This document shows, piece after piece, positions 14,919 to 24,300 of a stretch of DNA of 56,226 nt. Each line of letters starts with the position of its first letter. The first letter of the stretch is position 1. Under the pieces are notes generated by a model. That model saw only the letters and a list, made by a program, of their open reading frames with translations. It was not told where the DNA came from and did not search any database. The stretch is from a virus. Both the position numbers and the translations under genes were made by a program. The stretch spans positions 1 through 56,226 of IMG/VR virus record IMGVR_UViG_3300017742_000008; one strand, given 5' to 3'.

Positions 14919-17060
14919 TTACTGTAGTAAGGAACCTGTAATTAGAACAGTGCCATTTACATCTTCAATATTTAGAGTTTGCGAGTTAGTAAATGTAGCA
15001 CCACCGACTGTTAATTCCAAAGATTGCGGAGAAAGTACTGATGTTGAAGATACTAGTCTCCATTCAGCATATCTGTACGCACCATCTGAATCAAGAGTAT
15101 TATTTCCAACTTTTGCTGAGTGTTGAACAATATTTAAATTTGATCTTTCAGCAGAACTCATACTTAAAGCTTTTGCTTGAGCAGTTGGATCATCAATAAG
15201 TGTAGCATCTAGATAGTAAAGCTCTGCAGCTTGCCTACCAGCAAATACTCTTCCTTTTTCTTGTTGTTTATTAGAAATTTCGATTACAATACCATGAAAA
15301 TCTGCATCCGAATCAGAATCATGTGGTCTTGGAAGACCAATGTATCTATGTCTATTATCGCCTTCAGCTAATGTTAGACCAGATCCATCTGAGTCACCAG
15401 TCGATTGAAGGTAAATTTGCATTCCAAAAAGGTCTGAATCGTGTTCAGAATCATAACTAACTTTTACAGTATTAAATCCTGCATTACCTAAATCTCCGCC
15501 TACATGTGTTTCAGTACCAATAGTTACACCACCATTACCAATTAATCCTTCACTATCAGAAATAACAGTTTGTAGCCAACCAAATTCAGTTTTGTTATGA
15601 AGAAGATTATAAATCTTCTCAGCAATGGTAGCGTTAGTATCACCAGCTACTAGATTTAACCTTGAGTCGGTGTCGTCTGAATCTCTATTTTTACCTGGTC
15701 CGTAAGGAACATTTAAAGTAAGATTTCCAGCAGGAATTGCAGATGGATTAGCAACTCCACCACGTCCATACATATTCACTGTAATGATATGTGTTTCTGA
15801 ATCAACAGCATCAAATCTTGGATTTTTGTTAAATCTATCATCAACCCAAAGAGAACCATTATCTACATCAAAACTAGGTGGTGTATTACCAACAACAGCA
15901 ACGGCGTTCAAAGCAATAATTTCTTCTTCACCAGTAAAATCAGCTGGTCTTAATTTAAATTTATTAACAAAAGATTGATTGAATTGTTCTTGCGAAACTC
16001 CACCAATTAAACCAGTCATATTTTTTAGAACTACTGATTTTCTACCAAACAATAAACTATTGCTTATTGAATCAATACCATTTGTTGTTGTATTTAAAGT
16101 TTCTCCGATGGATGCAACTCTTGGTGTTGTTTGATCTTCACCAACTGCAACAAATGTTATTTCAATTCTTGATGCTACACTTCCTTGATCTGAGTCTCTT
16201 GTAAAGAAGAAAGTATCGCTATCATTTGGAATAAATTTATACAAAGGTGTAATTGCTTGATCTACATAGCTTGTAAATGCGAAAGAAGCCTCGACTTCTA
16301 GAAGTTTATCACCACCATAAATATACACAATAGATTTATCTACAGAGTCAAGTTCAGCTTTTACTGTAGAGTCAAGAGATGAAAGCGCAGAATTTGTATT
16401 GACAGCATCTCTAATAGCTTTTGCAATTCCTTCTTTTTCAAAATCAGAATCAGCGGAAATACTAAATTGAATATCGACTACACCACCACCGAATGCTCCA
16501 CCACCTGCTGCATTTACAGGAGAAATATCTGCATCTACTGTACCATCACTATCATGTAGAACTCGTTTAGATCTATTAGAGATTGCTAAAGAGGCATACG
16601 CATCTGAGTCAAGATTGCGGTGACGGGCTGCAATAGGTGAACTGCTTGGATAGGTAAAAGCAGCATTAGTAAGCGGTCTTTCGCCTGCATCAGAATCAAG
16701 TAAATAACTTTGACGAATTCTAAGTGAGATATTGTTACCAGCTTCGTCTGAATCTAAAAGTCTGCGAGCAATAACTCTAATCTGTGCACCATTTTGAAAC
16801 TGCTGACCTGAGATTGAAGAACCTACTAGTCTATTTGCAGGAACATCTCCTGTTTTAGTAACAATCAATACATCAGAAGTACCATCCGAATCTCTTGTAA
16901 CAGAAGGTCGTTTAGTATACAACTTTCTGTTAGACAAGTTAATCGCAATTTCGCCTTCTTCGATCTGATCAGTTTGAGGCTGACCTTCAGCATTTAAACC
17001 ACTTGATTGAGATCTTCTATGTTGGTATACCGGTCTACCGTTACTAAAATTAATTGCCAT
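14919..17060 (-). CDS. Tail fibre-like protein, rich in DS(D/E) motifs
   Basis: The 713-residue protein has the segment EGEIAINLSNRKLYTKR at about 36-52, which closely resembles the N-terminal virion-attachment region of many phage fibre and adhesin-type proteins. The rest is beta-rich and low in Cys. By hand count it carries 17 DS(D/E) tripeptides, for example LLDSDE, HDSDSDAD and YDSEHDSDLF, spread along the whole length after about residue 57. AGGAT precedes the ATG at 17060, and the gp10-like gene ends 4 nt upstream. It may be a receptor-binding fibre. Confidence 0.65.
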   Translation of the reverse strand: MAINFSNGRPVYQHRRSQSSGLNAEGQPQTDQIEEGEIAINLSNRKLYTKRPSVTRDSDGTSDVLIVTKTGDVPANRLVGSSISGQQFQNGAQIRVIARRLLDSDEAGNNISLRIRQSYLLDSDAGERPLTNAAFTYPSSSPIAARHRNLDSDAYASLAISNRSKRVLHDSDGTVDADISPVNAAGGGAFGGGVVDIQFSISADSDFEKEGIAKAIRDAVNTNSALSSLDSTVKAELDSVDKSIVYIYGGDKLLEVEASFAFTSYVDQAITPLYKFIPNDSDTFFFTRDSDQGSVASRIEITFVAVGEDQTTPRVASIGETLNTTTNGIDSISNSLLFGRKSVVLKNMTGLIGGVSQEQFNQSFVNKFKLRPADFTGEEEIIALNAVAVVGNTPPSFDVDNGSLWVDDRFNKNPRFDAVDSETHIITVNMYGRGGVANPSAIPAGNLTLNVPYGPGKNRDSDDTDSRLNLVAGDTNATIAEKIYNLLHNKTEFGWLQTVISDSEGLIGNGGVTIGTETHVGGDLGNAGFNTVKVSYDSEHDSDLFGMQIYLQSTGDSDGSGLTLAEGDNRHRYIGLPRPHDSDSDADFHGIVIEISNKQQEKGRVFAGRQAAELYYLDATLIDDPTAQAKALSMSSAERSNLNIVQHSAKVGNNTLDSDGAYRYAEWRLVSSTSVLSPQSLELTVGGATFTNSQTLNIEDVNGTVLITGSLLQ

Positions 17061-17064
17061 TGTT

Positions 17065-18429
17065 TTATCCTAAGTATTGAATGACTGCTGAGCCAATAAA
17101 TGGTTTTTCAGAGAAAATCAGAATATTGCCACTATCATCTACTATATTTGTTACTGTAATTTCTTTATACATATCATCTACATCTGCAAAACCAGTGTAA
17201 CCATCACCGCTATAACCAGCTGTATTCGATCCGGCTGCAGCACCTTGGCTGCCCCAAACTGTTTTAAATCTAACTGCTTTTGCAGTTTCTGAATCAGATT
17301 CGTTATCAATTGCATTGTACAATTGAGTTCTAATTACATCAAGGAATTCTGTAGTTACTGCAGCTGTATTATCTGTTTGATAAGATCTTTTGTAAATTTT
17401 AAAATTCATTAATTTGGTTACTGATTCAAAATCTCTTTGGCTACCAGATGTACCTTTTGTAATAGGTAATACATAATAGCCATTAGCAACTTCAGTAGAA
17501 CCATCAACTGTAAGTGCTGAAGAAAGCTGATGCCACTGTTCTGAATCCCATGAGTCTTGATAAGTTGTTGTTACAGTCGAAGACGATAATCTTACATCAG
17601 ATGTGTTAAACACCCAACCAATATCGTGACCGCAGTAAACAAATTCGTATATGGTACTGTTTGTTCTTAGTTTTACTGGAGAAGAAGCATATCCTCCTGA
17701 TACAATAGTTCCACCAAAGTTAATGTTATAATCTAAGAAGCCTTCAGAGTCTACAACTTTTTTAGCAGAGCAATTTTGGAAAGAACCATTATAGTCTCTT
17801 ATTTTTGTATGATTAGAATTAGGATATGTTAGACCATTTCCTGATGTGGCTTGAGACCATTCAACTCTTTGATCGCTATCTGCAAATTTATAAGGCGATG
17901 TCCAAACATTTATTTCTTTACCATTTGATATCGATTCGCGAGATTCACGAATCCTAATAACATCACCAATTTCTGCAAGTGGGAGAACAAGATTAACTCT
18001 TCTTACGCTCTCAACACCACTTAGATCAACATCAATTTGTTCACCTCTAGAAAGAAAATACATTTCAGAATCTAAATAGAGATCTGGAATTCCATCACCA
18101 TCAGAATCAGCAAAGATCTTAAAACCAGTTTCAGAATCAAAGAATCTAGTGCCAGCACCCTGATTATCTGAATCTATACCAGTTGTTCTAAATCCAACTC
18201 TTTGAAACTTTCCAGTTCCATGAAGTTCACCTACTCTATATTCGAATTCACCGAAGTTTCTACGATATCCGTAATAAGGTTGTGTGTTATCTGTACCAAC
18301 TGGATTATCACCAAAGTTTTGATATACATCAGCAATAAGGTCATTTATCTTTGCACCACCTTTACGAGCTGAATCACCAGTGCCAGAGTCTGGCGAAAGG
18401 CCGAGGTTAATTAAATCACGAGTTCCCAT
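17065..18429 (-). CDS. Baseplate/tail-pin gp10-like protein
   Basis: The N-terminus DLINLGLSPDSGTGDSARKG, followed by a GGAKIND helix, matches the start of T4 gp10 (INIGN-DDGTGD-LRKGGIKINENF), the wedge protein that connects the short tail fibres. At 454 residues it is shorter than T4 gp10 (602), and the rest is not obviously conserved. It holds eight DS(D/E) tripeptides; one block, ADSDGDGIPD, also looks like a thrombospondin type 3 calcium loop. The N-terminal motif is also used by other fibre connector proteins, so the exact T4 equivalent is uncertain. Confidence 0.65.
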   Translation of the reverse strand: MGTRDLINLGLSPDSGTGDSARKGGAKINDLIADVYQNFGDNPVGTDNTQPYYGYRRNFGEFEYRVGELHGTGKFQRVGFRTTGIDSDNQGAGTRFFDSETGFKIFADSDGDGIPDLYLDSEMYFLSRGEQIDVDLSGVESVRRVNLVLPLAEIGDVIRIRESRESISNGKEINVWTSPYKFADSDQRVEWSQATSGNGLTYPNSNHTKIRDYNGSFQNCSAKKVVDSEGFLDYNINFGGTIVSGGYASSPVKLRTNSTIYEFVYCGHDIGWVFNTSDVRLSSSTVTTTYQDSWDSEQWHQLSSALTVDGSTEVANGYYVLPITKGTSGSQRDFESVTKLMNFKIYKRSYQTDNTAAVTTEFLDVIRTQLYNAIDNESDSETAKAVRFKTVWGSQGAAAGSNTAGYSGDGYTGFADVDDMYKEITVTNIVDDSGNILIFSEKPFIGSAVIQYLG

Positions 18430-18433
18430 AGTT

Positions 18434-18441
18434 TATTTATT
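18434..18441 (-). promoter_or_regulatory. Late promoter octamer, 4 nt from ATG
   Basis: AATAAATA on the minus strand is followed by AACT and the ATG at 18429. AAGG lies directly upstream of the octamer. The arrangement matches those at 13928 and 34862. Confidence 0.5.
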
Positions 18442-18446
18442 CCTTA

Positions 18447-19301
18447 CTATAAATTAATATCTCTAATAATCTTAACAATATTTCCATCAGAATCGCTAAG
18501 GTTAATAACTCTAGGACTATACTGACTATCTGAATCAAGGATAGCTGATGCATCTTCTGTAAAAGCAAAACCAACTTCACTTCCTATGAGATCACTATCG
18601 CCTCTTCGCAAAGCATATAAGTTTTGTCTATCAGAATCTGTAGATCCTGGTGTGGCAATTGCTGCTCTTGAATCGAAAATTACTGTAGTGTTTGCAACTG
18701 GACCAGAAATAAAGACTTTACTATCAAATTCAAGTTGCCATTCAATTGTTCTTCTACCTGCAATCTCTCCAACCCAGTCATCTGTCCAAGTAGCTGCTGT
18801 AAGAGTAATCGGCATATCAAAATCATTTGTAGGTACCGGTGTATCTGAATCAGCATCAGCTGGAAAATGTCTAACTTTTACAGTATACGCTGGCTGAAAG
18901 AAAGGTAAAATCTGTTCTATAATCTGCCATCCATCATTTAAGTTTTTTGTTTCAATGTATAAAGAGAATGAAAGATTATATGGAACAGGAGTCTTGATGT
19001 TTTGTCTTCTGCCTTTAGAATCTGGTGTGCGAATAAAATCTTGCTTACTAGTAAGTTTTCTATTTACATCATAGTTCATTGCAACTAGTTCATAAGACAT
19101 TCTTGGAAGAAGTTTTTCAAACATCTCTTCTTCAGGTTTAAATTGTTTTTGAGCTTCAAGCCATTTTGCTCTTGGTCCATACGCAATAGGAACAGGAACT
19201 AATTTCCCATCTCTTCTTTTCAAAACAATATTATTAAAGAGACTACCAAAGACTGCAGTTGCGTTCTTAATAGTTTCGTGATAAAAGTGACGACCAATCA
19301 T
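18447..19301 (-). CDS. gp15: Tail completion/terminator protein gp15
   Basis: The N-terminus GRHFYHETIKNATAVFGSLF and the segments VPIAYGPRAKW, LPRMSYELVAMNYD and QIIEQILPFFQPAYTV match T4 gp15, the hexamer that caps the tail tube and sheath and joins the tail to the neck. The length (284) is close to T4 gp15 (272). The conserved core lacks the DS(D/E) tripeptide up to about residue 145; five copies lie after it, in the C-terminal half where T4 gp15 is variable. The gene ends 17 nt before the gp10-like start and overlaps the gp14 stop by 1 nt, keeping the T4 gp14-gp15 order. Confidence 0.85.
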   Translation of the reverse strand: MIGRHFYHETIKNATAVFGSLFNNIVLKRRDGKLVPVPIAYGPRAKWLEAQKQFKPEEEMFEKLLPRMSYELVAMNYDVNRKLTSKQDFIRTPDSKGRRQNIKTPVPYNLSFSLYIETKNLNDGWQIIEQILPFFQPAYTVKVRHFPADADSDTPVPTNDFDMPITLTAATWTDDWVGEIAGRRTIEWQLEFDSKVFISGPVANTTVIFDSRAAIATPGSTDSDRQNLYALRRGDSDLIGSEVGFAFTEDASAILDSDSQYSPRVINLSDSDGNIVKIIRDINL

Positions 19302-20350
19302 TAAATATCATCCAAATTTCTAATTCCAGGCACTTTGTGTGCTCTTGCTGTATAGTCATCAGTTAGATTTTTAGGTCTTTCGACAACATTACCTTCATAA
19401 TCAGTTACTTCTTGTTCTTCAGCTTGTTGTTCAATTACTGTGTTATCAGCCCAAGAATCAAGTATCGCATCACTATCTGTAATATCTATTGCTTTTGTTT
19501 CAGAATCAGTAAATGAAATACCTGCTTTGGCTTTTGAAACAATTTCATCAGTTGATGTAAGTTCATTTCCAACATTATCGTAAGAAACTGCAGTTGGGTT
19601 AAACTCAAGATCTTCACCAGAAAGTTCGAACAGTTTACAGTGTAATTTATACTGATAGTTATCGCCTAACTGATAAAATGCCCCATCATGGAAAGTAGTA
19701 ACACGTAAAATCTCAAACACTTTAGGTACATACTGTTTTTTATTTTGTGCTGATCTACCAAATGGTATTACAATTAAATCACCTTCAAGTGGTCTTGAAC
19801 GAGCATATTTAGAAAGCAAAACTTCGTAACTATCAGAATCAGCAGATCTTTGTTCCAATGTAACTCTGTAATCAGAATCTATGTTTTCAAAATTATTGAT
19901 TGCAACGTTCATAATAACTTCTTCACGGAATTCAATACCGTACTGAGTCATTACATCGCCTTCACCTTCAAATCCAGCAGCGGCAGCAAGTAACATATCA
20001 CATTGAAAACCTTGATCAAAAACAGATTCAGGTCTTTCGTTCCAAATATCATCAGTATAATCAGATGCTCTTGGCATATACCTTACAGTAATACCATTAA
20101 CATTAATAGATTCTCTAATGAGGTTTTGAACTAATCTTTGTTCATTAGTTGAAAATCTGGCTGAATTACCAAATTGATTAATGTAACCATCAATATATGT
20201 ATTTTTAATTCCAGCAGAAAGAGCATAGTCTCTATTTACTTTTTGAATAGATCTATTTAAGTTTTCGCCAAATTCAGAGTCATTGTCGCTATCGCCATCA
20301 AAGCCGCTAGATGCAATAGTAAATCCTGAATAATTGTTTGTTATAGTCAT
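19301..20350 (-). CDS. gp14: Neck protein gp14
   Basis: The central region LVQNLIRESINVNGITVRYM, followed by PRASDYTDDIW, a DMLLAAAAGFEGEGDVMTQYG segment and EGDLIVIPFG, matches the T4 gp14 neck protein that joins head and tail. The length is 349 against 256 in T4. The extra length includes an N-terminal acidic stretch with DGDSDNDSEFG, an insertion between the NNFEN strand and EGDLIVIPF containing IDSDY and ADSDSY, and a C-terminal acidic tail with TDSET and TDSDA. These DS(D/E) motifs seem to fall in added segments rather than in the conserved core. gp13 is not seen in the window. Confidence 0.85.
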   Translation of the reverse strand: MTITNNYSGFTIASSGFDGDSDNDSEFGENLNRSIQKVNRDYALSAGIKNTYIDGYINQFGNSARFSTNEQRLVQNLIRESINVNGITVRYMPRASDYTDDIWNERPESVFDQGFQCDMLLAAAAGFEGEGDVMTQYGIEFREEVIMNVAINNFENIDSDYRVTLEQRSADSDSYEVLLSKYARSRPLEGDLIVIPFGRSAQNKKQYVPKVFEILRVTTFHDGAFYQLGDNYQYKLHCKLFELSGEDLEFNPTAVSYDNVGNELTSTDEIVSKAKAGISFTDSETKAIDITDSDAILDSWADNTVIEQQAEEQEVTDYEGNVVERPKNLTDDYTARAHKVPGIRNLDDI

Positions 20351-21192
20351 TAACCATAATACCCGGCGTCGTACCCTACTCTTACAAGTCTTGCCATAAT
20401 TTCTGCAAATGCATCTTCTATATTATCAGCATCAATTCTAAAAGAAGAAGCTGTATCACCTTCAATGGCGTTAAAATCACTATATAGTAATCTTTGATTT
20501 GCAGCAGACAATTTAGATGATTGAGTTCCAGCTTGTAATCTTGCTAATGCTCCATCAAAGTCAAGTCTAAGATTTTGTGGAGAAAATTCATTTTGAACTT
20601 TCAATAAACCATCAGAGCCAACTCTTAAATAGGCAGGAGCAGAAATACCATATTCACCGTTTCTAACATTAATAGTATTAATATCAATACGACCAGATGG
20701 ATTTGATCTAGAGAATTTATCTCTAAAGCTTTGTCTACTTTGGCTTGGAATATTTGTTGATAGAATTACAACATCACCTTCACTTAGATTTTTAAATGCA
20801 TCAGAATCAAGACCGCCAGATATACCTCTTTTTGTAAAAGTTGTATCGCTATCCCATTGAATTTGATCAGAAGATTTAACACCAAGAATTCTAAAATCAC
20901 TATCGCCTGTAGGTCTTTCAAGTCTCTGCAAACGTCTGTTTTTATCGGAGTCTGTGGCATAAACTGCTTCCATAAAATTACCAACTTTAATAAAAGCGGT
21001 ACGAAGCGGATCTCCAGTGTTTGAGTTTGGAGAATTACCGATATTAATCCTTACGTTATTTTTTACTCTACGGTCTGCAGCATTAAACGAAACTTCAGTT
21101 CCACCGTCATTTAATACAGGAGCTGTACCAACTTCGTCTACACCATCACCATAGTTTGGTTTTAAAATATCACTTAGATTACGATTTGTCAT
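20350..21192 (-). CDS. Fibre/baseplate connector-like structural protein
   Basis: The segment RINIGNSPNSNTGDPLRTAF with the following KVGNFMEAVYA (about 48-78) has the same NIGN--N-GTGD-LR motif as the N-terminus of gp10-type connector proteins. In this protein it follows a 45-residue acidic leader. Four DS(D/E) motifs follow, including ATDSDK and WDSDTT. The C-terminal part after about 230 is helical (DADNIEDAFAEIMARLVRVG). It is encoded in line with gp14, overlapping its ATG by 1 nt. It may be a second gp10-like wedge or whisker-associated protein, but no specific T4 protein matches. Confidence 0.6.
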   Translation of the reverse strand: MTNRNLSDILKPNYGDGVDEVGTAPVLNDGGTEVSFNAADRRVKNNVRINIGNSPNSNTGDPLRTAFIKVGNFMEAVYATDSDKNRRLQRLERPTGDSDFRILGVKSSDQIQWDSDTTFTKRGISGGLDSDAFKNLSEGDVVILSTNIPSQSRQSFRDKFSRSNPSGRIDINTINVRNGEYGISAPAYLRVGSDGLLKVQNEFSPQNLRLDFDGALARLQAGTQSSKLSAANQRLLYSDFNAIEGDTASSFRIDADNIEDAFAEIMARLVRVGYDAGYYG

Positions 21193-21382
21193 TTGTAATT
21201 CCTAATAGGAGACTTTCAATTCTTTGAAGAGCATCTTGAACTTCTTCTTGTTTTTCTTCTAGTCTCAAAAGCCTTTCTTCTTTTTGTTTTTCTTGCAGCT
21301 TTTTATTTTTTGCTGCTGTATAATCTGCTCTATTAACATTTAATATAGCACCGCTTTTTTCATTACGAATATAGTTTCTCAT
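21179..21382 (-). CDS. Small coiled-coil protein
   Basis: A 67-residue protein with an N-terminal RNYIRNEKSGAILNVNRADY segment followed by a continuous charged helix (about 24-60) with heptad spacing of Leu and Ile, so probably a coiled coil. It overlaps the giant structural gene upstream by 1 nt and the downstream structural gene by 14 nt. This implies coupled translation with virion proteins and a possible role as a small structural or chaperone subunit. Confidence 0.6.
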   Translation of the reverse strand: MRNYIRNEKSGAILNVNRADYTAAKNKKLQEKQKEERLLRLEEKQEEVQDALQRIESLLLGITNDKS

Positions 21383-24300
21383 TATATTACCGCAATAATT
21401 CTCAGATCTTTAATTGCAGGTATAAAAGATTCGTTTTGCACTTTAAAGATGATCTTAATTTTAAAGGCTTCAAACTCTTCAGCAACTTCTTCGATAAGAG
21501 AGTACTCTACAAAATCAGAAGAAGATGGGAAACTATCAAAGTTTGTTTCATTTACGGCTTGATTTCGCGGAAATGTCTGCCAATCAAAATCTTCGAATGG
21601 CGTATTATCACCAACTGGTCTGGCTTTATATTGAACAATTAGTTCACTACCAGGTTCCATATCAGCATCAAAGAGTACTTTTAGCTGATTTGCTGGTACT
21701 TCAAGTTCAACTTCATTAGTGATATATTGAGCAAACTCTTTATTATTCTGCACAGCAGCAATGTAAGAAATAAACTCATTGTGAACATTTTCACTATCAG
21801 CAACTGTAACTTGAGTTGTTGTAAAGCCAGTTTCTAATTCTGAATCAGTAATAAAGTCTCCAACTACATATTTTTCAGTAAACATGGTTGACATAGCATC
21901 TACTCTAACAATTGGTGAAAGATACTCATTAGTATTAGTAAAGGTCAGTTTGTTTTCAAAATCAGATGTATTGGTTTTGTTCAAAGTGTTTTGAACTATC
22001 TGAGGGAAGTTAAAATCTACGAATTCATCAACATCAGCTTCAGCAAAATCTGTTTTAATATTTGGATTTTGATAATAGATAGAGTTCGTGTTATAACCAT
22101 ACTTGTTAGAAGCTGGTCTCACATCTACAATAGAACCACTTGTTGTTTTAATTTCTGAAGTAGCATTAGTTCCATCAAAAAGAACAGGTGAAATGTTAGT
22201 TTTCACTCTATCAAACTGAATATTAGAAGTAGCTACTGTATTAGTACCACCACCTTTACCAGCTTTAACACCTTTTCTCCAAGATACATAACTTTGTTCT
22301 GAATCAGCTTCACTCAAATCGATAAAGTACGAATCTTTAGTAGCATATTTCACATTGTGAGTTTTACCAGAAGCTGTACTTGTAAGATTGGATATTCCAT
22401 CTACATTGTTAATCAAAGTAACTGGTATACCGTTTAAGTTTGATGCAGAATTAAATCTAGCGTCTTCTGAATCATTAGATGATGGGAAAAGATTATTTCC
22501 TTGAGCACCTAGAATTCTTACTTGGTGTGTATCATTAGGACCATACATACCATGGTTTTCGTGATATACTTTTACAAAGTGAGAATTTTCAAATGTTTCT
22601 AGTGCAAGACCATCATAAGTTTGACCAATTGGATTTGCATAGAAGTTATTTGTATCTTTAAACGTAATACTAGCATCTTCAGTACCAAAGTTTGCTCTAT
22701 ATACTTTAAACTTCATATCTCTATTTTGATCTGCAGTCCATGTCGAATTGTTTTGCGACTTAAAGAAAGAACCATAATAACCACCAACGTTTGGTTGTTG
22801 ATCAATTTTACCGCCAGTGATTACATCATTTTGACCTTGTACAGCTGTCCATGCAGTTGTTTTATCAGAAGGAGTAAGTAGAACAATACAATATTCTTTG
22901 TATGCTTCAATGTAGCATGGAGCATCAAATCTAAAGTTAGTTTCAACTGTTGGTGTAGTTAAGTTTTCATTTGATTTAGACACTGTAACTCGAGAATTAG
23001 CAATAATTTCTGGTCCAGGATAACCGTTAATCATGTTTCTAATTTGACACTGTACTTGATTTTGAAGATCTCTTGTATCCACAAATCCAAGCCATACATC
23101 AACTGAAGTAATGAATGAGCCAGTTCTTCTTGGAGCATCTATGTTTGGATCAAAGTTATTTGGATTAGAACCAGCATCTAAAGGAAGAGTGAATGCTTGT
23201 GCAATCGGATCTTCATACTTAGCAGTAGTGCTTTCTACTCTGGAAACATTAGTTGAATTTCTAGCAATTGTAACATTGTTTCGAATAGTCTGTGCTCTAA
23301 CTGATACCATTTCACCTACATCGAAATATCCTCTTGATGTGAATGAGCCGGCTGCAAAAGTTGTATTTGCTCCATCTAAATCAGTAATAATAAATCTTTT
23401 CACACCAGTCTTAAATGTATTAGCTGGAATAGTAAATCTTCCACGAAGTTCACCAATATTATCTGAAGTCAAAGATCCAAGAGCTCCATATTCTCTTGTA
23501 GTTGCTGTTGGATCAAAAGGAGTCTGCTGTACAAATCTAGTAACATCAACACCATCAAATTCTACTTTCAAGGGAACATTTGGTCTCATTCCTTGCACAT
23601 CAAATTTTACAGTAATTGAACGCATGAAAGCATCATCAATTGCTCTTACTTCTTTTGTTCTAAACTCTGTTTTGATAGTTCTTTCATCAGCAAAGCTAGC
23701 TCTTGTAGTGTTAATCTTTTTACCAGCTCTAATTTTTTGAGTGATTTTAACACGTTGACGACTACCTTGAGAATTTGTAAATTTAACAACTCCAAATTTT
23801 CTTCTAACAGCAGCTCTTGAAATATCTTCGCGGGACCTAAACATATAAGATGTTGAAGTTTTTGTAGTTCCAGCCCACTGATAAGATGTAGATTCTTTAG
23901 CAGAACCAGCAACTTGAGTTGAAGTAGAGCGCAAATTGTTAAACACTGATTCTGGAACAGATTCAATACCACCACCAAAGGATGTTCTATCAACTACGTG
24001 ACCACTAACTACTCTACGACTATCATCTTTCCAATAATCTTGAGGAGGATCTAAATTTAAATCGCCTGCATAAATCCATGTGTTATACGGATTAATTCGA
24101 ATAGTTTCAGAAGCAAACGTTTGAGATAAGACTTCTTCTTGATCATATGATTTAACAATATAACCAGGAGTTTGATTCAAGTAATACTCATCAATATTTG
24201 TACCATTATCTACTTTTTGAACATTAAAGAATGAATCTACTGAAAGAGGATATAAAGTTTTCTGTTGCGAATCAATAGATGCTCTAAAGTTTGGATCTCC

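Noticed and set aside
23111-23740. A 209-residue open frame on the plus strand inside the giant structural gene
   Set aside because: It is antisense to a long conserved coding frame, has no ribosome site or promoter, and its composition is that expected of the reverse complement.
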